Positions 60,414-64,000 of a DNA stretch of 64,000 bases are shown here, piece after piece; within the stretch, counting starts at the first letter, position 1, and each line of letters opens with the position of its first letter. This DNA is from an uncultured Bacilli bacterium (GTDB taxonomy: Bacteria; Bacillota_I; Bacilli_A; RF39; UBA660). Both the position numbers and the translations under genes were made by a program. Where the stretch lies: positions 1-64,000 of the forward strand of contig CASPWD010000006.1 in the NCBI GenBank assembly GCA_949425635.1. The letters are read 5' to 3'. The notes under the pieces were generated by a model. It was not told where the DNA came from. It did not search any database and saw only the letters and a program-made list of their open reading frames with translations.

Positions 60414-61640
60414 CTATTTTTTTATTATTTTTTTTATGCCTCTTAAACATTCATATAACCTATTAGCTGGACTTAAAGATAACTCAAAAGTTCCAAGTAG
60501 TTCTTCAACATAACCACCGAATCCTTTTTTAAACCAATAAACTCCATAATCTTTTCCATCAGGATTAAATACATCATGAATTCCCATAAAATTATATCTT
60601 TTATAACCATGTTCTACAGCATACTTAATAATATCCCATTGTATCGCATATTGTCCATAATAAGGCATATATTCCTCATAAGATCCACTAAACATATAAC
60701 AAATCTCATCACCATAAAGGATAAACATTGCTGCTGATAACGGAATTATATTTCCTTTTTCTTCTTTTAATTTAGTAACTTCTTCTACTTTTTTCTTATT
60801 ACTTAGAATACTTTCTCTCATCTGTTCTTTTTTCTTCTTATTAGATTCATTGTCTACTAAACGTTCTATCTTTTCTTCATATTCAGATATTTCATTGTTA
60901 AGAACTTCTAAATAAGTATCACAATTTAAATCACATATTTTAAAAGTAATTTCATCTCCAAAAGCATCATACATATCTTGATAATACTCTAAAGACTTAT
61001 CAGCAAAATGTCTTCTATCACAAGTATCACTAGTGATTTTCTTAAACTCTGGCAAATCTTCTTTACTTAAAGTACGTATATCTAATTTAAACTTAGAAAT
61101 AGTCTTTTTAATATGAGTTTTTGTACTACCTCTCATATCTTTCATTAATTCATCAGTACTTTTACCATCTATATCCAAACAATAAGTCCATTTTACTTGT
61201 GCCCCATGTTCATTATATTTATAACCTAAGCTTTCTAAATAAGTCTTAATTTCTCTATTATCAACACCATCTACTATATTAGCATCAGCATCACGAGAAA
61301 CATTAACAATATAAGGATCTATAATTAACTTTAAAGCATTTTTCTCTTTTAAAAATCTACTTACTTCACCAGTCATAAACTTTACTAATGACTTATCGCT
61401 ATAATCCATTACAAATCCTTTATAAGCTTCATAAGCCTTTTTACCCATAAACTTTTGCCCAGTAGCAGCAATTAAAGAAGCAGCTACAACTTTTTTCTTA
61501 TCTTTTACACCTACTAAATAAACTTCTGTTCCTTCTTTTTTTAATCTATTAAACATCTTAATTGTTTGAAAAAAATTCTTTTCTGGTCTAGAATTAACAA
61601 ATTCCATGAATTCTTCTTCCTTAAGTTCCACAAACTTCAT
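60414..61640 (-). CDS. FemA/FemB/FemX-family aminoacyltransferase
   Basis: A 408-residue FemABX protein, which uses aminoacyl-tRNA to add amino acids to the peptidoglycan stem peptide and builds cross-bridges. Seen: NFFQTIKMFNRLKKEG, AYKGFVMDYSD, LKLIIDPYI, a two-helix coiled-coil arm (NEISEYEEKIERLVDNESNKKKKE...KVEEVTKLKEEKGN) that binds tRNA, then IPLSAAMFILYGDEICYMFSGS and WDIIKYAVEHGYKRYNFMGI, all standard. The in-frame GTG at 61649 is inside the ribosome site AGGTGATAAAG; ATG at 61640 is chosen. Confidence 0.94.
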   Translation of the reverse strand: MKFVELKEEEFMEFVNSRPEKNFFQTIKMFNRLKKEGTEVYLVGVKDKKKVVAASLIAATGQKFMGKKAYEAYKGFVMDYSDKSLVKFMTGEVSRFLKEKNALKLIIDPYIVNVSRDADANIVDGVDNREIKTYLESLGYKYNEHGAQVKWTYCLDIDGKSTDELMKDMRGSTKTHIKKTISKFKLDIRTLSKEDLPEFKKITSDTCDRRHFADKSLEYYQDMYDAFGDEITFKICDLNCDTYLEVLNNEISEYEEKIERLVDNESNKKKKEQMRESILSNKKKVEEVTKLKEEKGNIIPLSAAMFILYGDEICYMFSGSYEEYMPYYGQYAIQWDIIKYAVEHGYKRYNFMGIHDVFNPDGKDYGVYWFKKGFGGYVEELLGTFELSLSPANRLYECLRGIKKIIKK

Positions 61641-61693
61641 CTTTATCACCTATATATTAGTATACAATAAACTAGTATTTTTTAACAGAAAAA

Positions 61694-61711
61694 GATTTGC
61701 CAAAGCAAATC
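61694..61711 (-). terminator. Intrinsic terminator after the zinc-ribbon protein gene
   Basis: Minus-strand stem GATTTGC/GCAAATC with a 4-nt loop followed by five Ts. Confidence 0.88.
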
Positions 61712-61714
61712 ATT

Positions 61715-63151
61715 TTATTCATCATCTTTCTTATTCAAATCATCATCTATACTATTATTATCTTTATTATCTTGATTATTATCATCAGATATGTCATCTT
61801 TTTCTTTTTCATCATCTACCATAGAACTATTGTCATTTTTTTCACTTATTAATTCTGCATATTCAGAAACTTTATCACTATATTCTTGTAGTAACATTTG
61901 ATAACTTGTTTCATTCTTAAGATCTATAGAACTATATATTTTATTATAATCAATAAGTACTTGTTCAACTTGTGTAAAACGATTTAATTTTTCTGAATTA
62001 TCTAAAATTTCAATTCCTTCTTCTATTTTAGCAATATCATTTTCAATCAATTTCATAATATTATTAATTATTTTACTTTTGTAATCATTAGCTTTTTTAT
62101 AATATAAATTACTACTCTCTATTCTACCAAAAGTCGTATAAGCACGATTGTAATCATTTTGATTATAATAATCCATAGCAACAAAATATAAAGAACTATC
62201 ATTATAAATTTTATCCATTTTATCTTCTATTTCATCATAATCTGAATCTTTAAATACTTTAATAACTCTATTATTATAAGCTATTAAGGCATTTATATGT
62301 AAATCATTTATTAAAGACTTATATTTAGTACTAACTTCTTCAAAATCACCTAATGTCTTAATATCCATATCAATATATTCATCAACCCATTTTAGAACAT
62401 ATTCTTTAGTCTTTTCTTGAGCACTAGTTATCTTATTCTCATCTTTCTTTATCGTATTTAATACTCTTATTATTTCTTCATACTCTGAAGTTTCATAATA
62501 TTTAGTTAAAGCTTCATCTAATACAATCAAATAATCTCCTTTAATTGTATCTTTATTCGTTCCACCAACTATTATAAAAATGACCATTCCAATTGCTAAT
62601 ATAAGTGAACTAATACCAGCCAATAACAAAACTTTTTTTCTTTTTTTCATACTATCTAACGAAGTTAAATCAGCGTCATCATTTTCTTTTTCTTTATCTT
62701 CATTAGAATCAATTTTACGATTTGGCTCTTCTATTGTTTTATCTTGTGCTTCTTCATTTATTTCCTCTATTTGCTTATTTATGTCATCTATTAAAGAAAT
62801 ATTTTTTAACTCAATTGTATCTGTTAAAGGATTTATACTTTTGGTTTTTTCTAATGATAAATCAAACTCCTTTGTATCAATCATATCATCAGTATCTTCT
62901 ATATCTGAATTATCTATATAAGGTTCTGCAACATCATATTTATCAGAATTTTCATCCTCTTCTTTATCTTTTAATTCCACCTCAAAATAATTATCACTTA
63001 AATTAGTATCTGTATCTTCCAAATTAATAACTTCTTTATTATCTTTTAAGTCAGGCAAATCTAAATCATCTACAACTTTTATGTCAGCACCACAAAATGG
63101 ACACTTTTTTAATTCCTTTTCAATTTTCTCCCCACATTTATGACATTTCAT
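61715..63151 (-). CDS. Zinc-ribbon membrane protein, unknown function
   Basis: A 478-residue protein. Residues 1-23 form a zinc ribbon (CHKCGEKIEKELKKCPFCG). About 30-165 is an acidic, disordered cytoplasmic linker, about 172-195 one span after KKRKK, and about 200-440 a helical extracellular domain with TPR-like character (YYNQNDYNRAYTTFGRIESSNLYYKKANDYKSKI). The end is Asp/Asn-rich. This plan matches the zinc-ribbon/TPR-like membrane proteins common in low-GC gut Firmicutes, whose function is not known. ATG preceded by GGGCGTGG; single gene divergent from pyrG. Confidence 0.85.
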   Translation of the reverse strand: MKCHKCGEKIEKELKKCPFCGADIKVVDDLDLPDLKDNKEVINLEDTDTNLSDNYFEVELKDKEEDENSDKYDVAEPYIDNSDIEDTDDMIDTKEFDLSLEKTKSINPLTDTIELKNISLIDDINKQIEEINEEAQDKTIEEPNRKIDSNEDKEKENDDADLTSLDSMKKRKKVLLLAGISSLILAIGMVIFIIVGGTNKDTIKGDYLIVLDEALTKYYETSEYEEIIRVLNTIKKDENKITSAQEKTKEYVLKWVDEYIDMDIKTLGDFEEVSTKYKSLINDLHINALIAYNNRVIKVFKDSDYDEIEDKMDKIYNDSSLYFVAMDYYNQNDYNRAYTTFGRIESSNLYYKKANDYKSKIINNIMKLIENDIAKIEEGIEILDNSEKLNRFTQVEQVLIDYNKIYSSIDLKNETSYQMLLQEYSDKVSEYAELISEKNDNSSMVDDEKEKDDISDDNNQDNKDNNSIDDDLNKKDDE

Positions 63152-63259
63152 CTAACCACGCCCTTTTATTATTAATATAATATCATAAAAATTACATAAA
63201 GTTTAGTATGCTATTTACATTTTATTAATTTTTTTTATAAATATACCTCCTTTTAATGA

Positions 63260-63306
63260 TATAATTTAATAGAGCCTATAGTCGTTCTCGAAGTATAGTC
63301 TTTTTT
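63260..63306 (+). promoter_or_regulatory. pyrG: pyrG promoter -10 and attenuator-like hairpin
   Basis: TATAAT at 63260-63265, then a hairpin pairing CTATA (63276-63280) with TATAG (63294-63298) and an inner TCG/CGA, followed by TCTTTTTT before the gene. In Bacillus a leader terminator controls pyrG in response to CTP. A GGG start as used there is not evident, so the mechanism may differ. Confidence 0.5.
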
Positions 63307-63328
63307 ATTTGGTAAGGAGGTAAGAAAA

Positions 63329-64000
63329 ATGGCTAAATATGTCTTTGTAACAGGTGGTGTTGTTTCTGGACTTGGAAAAGGAATAACTGCATCATCTATT
63401 GCACTATTATTAAAATCGCGTGGATATAAAGTATTCATGCAAAAATTTGATCCATATATAAATGTTGATCCAGGAACAATGTCACCATATCAACACGGTG
63501 AAGTTTTTGTAACAGCTGATGGATCAGAAACGGATTTAGATTTAGGTCACTATGAACGCTATATTGATTGCGAATTAAATTACACATCTAATATGACAAT
63601 GGGTAAAGTTTTCGCATCTGTTATTGAAAAAGAGCGTCGTGGTGACTTTTTAGGTGGAACAGTCCAAATCGTTCCCCATGTAACCAATGAAATTAAAGCT
63701 CGCATTTACGAAGCTGCTCACACATCTAATGCAGATATTATCATAACTGAAATTGGTGGAACGATTGGCGATATTGAATCAGAAGCATTCTTAGAAGCAT
63801 TAAGACAAATGCGTTTAGAAGAAGGAAGAGAAAACACATTATATGTTCATACTACTCTAGTCCCAGAAATATATGGTAGTGGCGAATTAAAAACAAAACC
63901 AACTCAACACTCAGTAATTGAACTTCGTGGAGTTGGAATTCAACCAGATATAATTGTTTGTCGTACACCAGTAATGCTGGATGAAGATATAAAGAAGAAA
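63329..64000 (+). CDS. pyrG: CTP synthase (3' part off window)
   Basis: Converts UTP to CTP with glutamine nitrogen. The visible 224 codons cover most of the synthetase domain: [24 protein letters not shown] (P-loop), [96 protein letters not shown] and [11 protein letters not shown]. The glutamine amidotransferase domain lies beyond the right edge. AAGGAGG sits 8 nt ahead of the ATG. CTP is also the co-substrate expected for the TAM41-family enzyme in this window. Confidence 0.98.
   Translation, partial: MAKYVFVTGGVVSGLGKGITASSIALLLKSRGYKVFMQKFDPYINVDPGTMSPYQHGEVFVTADGSETDLDLGHYERYIDCELNYTSNMTMGKVFASVIEKERRGDFLGGTVQIVPHVTNEIKARIYEAAHTSNADIIITEIGGTIGDIESEAFLEALRQMRLEEGRENTLYVHTTLVPEIYGSGELKTKPTQHSVIELRGVGIQPDIIVCRTPVMLDEDIKKK

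Noticed and set aside
63253-63438. Minus-strand frame of 61 codons
   Set aside because: It is antisense to the pyrG promoter and start and lacks a ribosome site.
1-64000. tRNA or rRNA genes, insertion sequences, prophage
   Set aside because: No cloverleaf with TTCGA arm, no rRNA signature, no transposase or integrase, and only one phage-like structural gene; nothing supportable.

Overview
The window is AT-rich DNA from a low-GC Gram-positive bacterium (Bacillota, Bacilli-like). Support: a dnaG-rpoD-trmK block, two T-box leaders, a DltA/DltB/DltC/DltD-type operon, SpoIVB, FemX, a thioester (TQXA) surface protein and strong Gram-positive Shine-Dalgarno sites. UGA is a real stop (ATGA overlap at 19796-19799), so this is code 11, not the Mycoplasma code. 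The absence of IS elements, tRNAs and rRNAs, plus many lineage-specific membrane proteins, fits an uncultured gut-type lineage; no finer placement is attempted.

Layout. 1-5297: an operon of a phage-tail-collar-like protein and a giant Rhs/YD-repeat protein that runs off the left edge. Upstream lies a 410-bp control region packed with hairpins and five copies of a TCGC-N7-GCGA dyad. 5748-13363: SpoIVB, a membrane protein, two WG-repeat membrane proteins, exonuclease VII (xseA/xseB) and a bacterial member of the mitochondrial TAM41 CDP-DAG synthase family. 13490-14887: a small alarmone synthetase and, convergent with the next operon, acpS. 14880-21316: a Dlt-like operon (adenylation enzyme, PLP decarboxylase-like enzyme, carrier protein, MBOAT, two SGNH proteins), preceded by a three-repeat operator and an OmpR-type two-component system (21440-23681).

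23810-30371: a Val T-box operon (HD hydrolase, valS) divergent from a ComGA/PilB-like ATPase with a long acidic tail, then a prepilin peptidase. 30466-34235: a small YqfQ-like gene, trmK, rpoD, dnaG. 34429-40460: a thioester adhesin, an AAA ATPase with a divergent pyroglutamyl peptidase, a large HD protein with an ADP-ribosyltransferase-like N-terminus, and a lipoprotein. 40533-43045: an Ala T-box operon (P-loop kinase plus an AlaRS lacking the C-Ala domain). 43055-46475: small membrane proteins and an AI-2E/PerM exporter. 46497-53384: recD2, then an RNA-modification operon (trmD, rimM, TrmH-type methylase, metalloprotease, nucleotidyltransferase). 53478-63151: membrane and surface proteins, including a SipW-type matrix protein with a TA-repeat promoter and structured leader, an ABC exporter, FemX and a zinc-ribbon protein. 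63329-64000: the 5' part of pyrG on the plus strand.

How it fits together. Much of the window serves the cell envelope: phospholipid precursor synthesis (TAM41), polymer aminoacylation (Dlt-like system, with acpS able to arm its carrier), peptide-bridge addition (FemX) and surface adhesins. Most genes sit on the minus strand in short operons closed by clear intrinsic terminators. A 43-bp two-block element with invariant spacing recurs upstream of dnaG-rpoD, the adhesin and the ABC exporter, which suggests a shared control signal. Best candidates for undescribed biology are the dyad array with the collar/Rhs operon, the Dlt-like operon with a built-in PLP enzyme, the shared 43-bp element and the ART-like/HD fusion.
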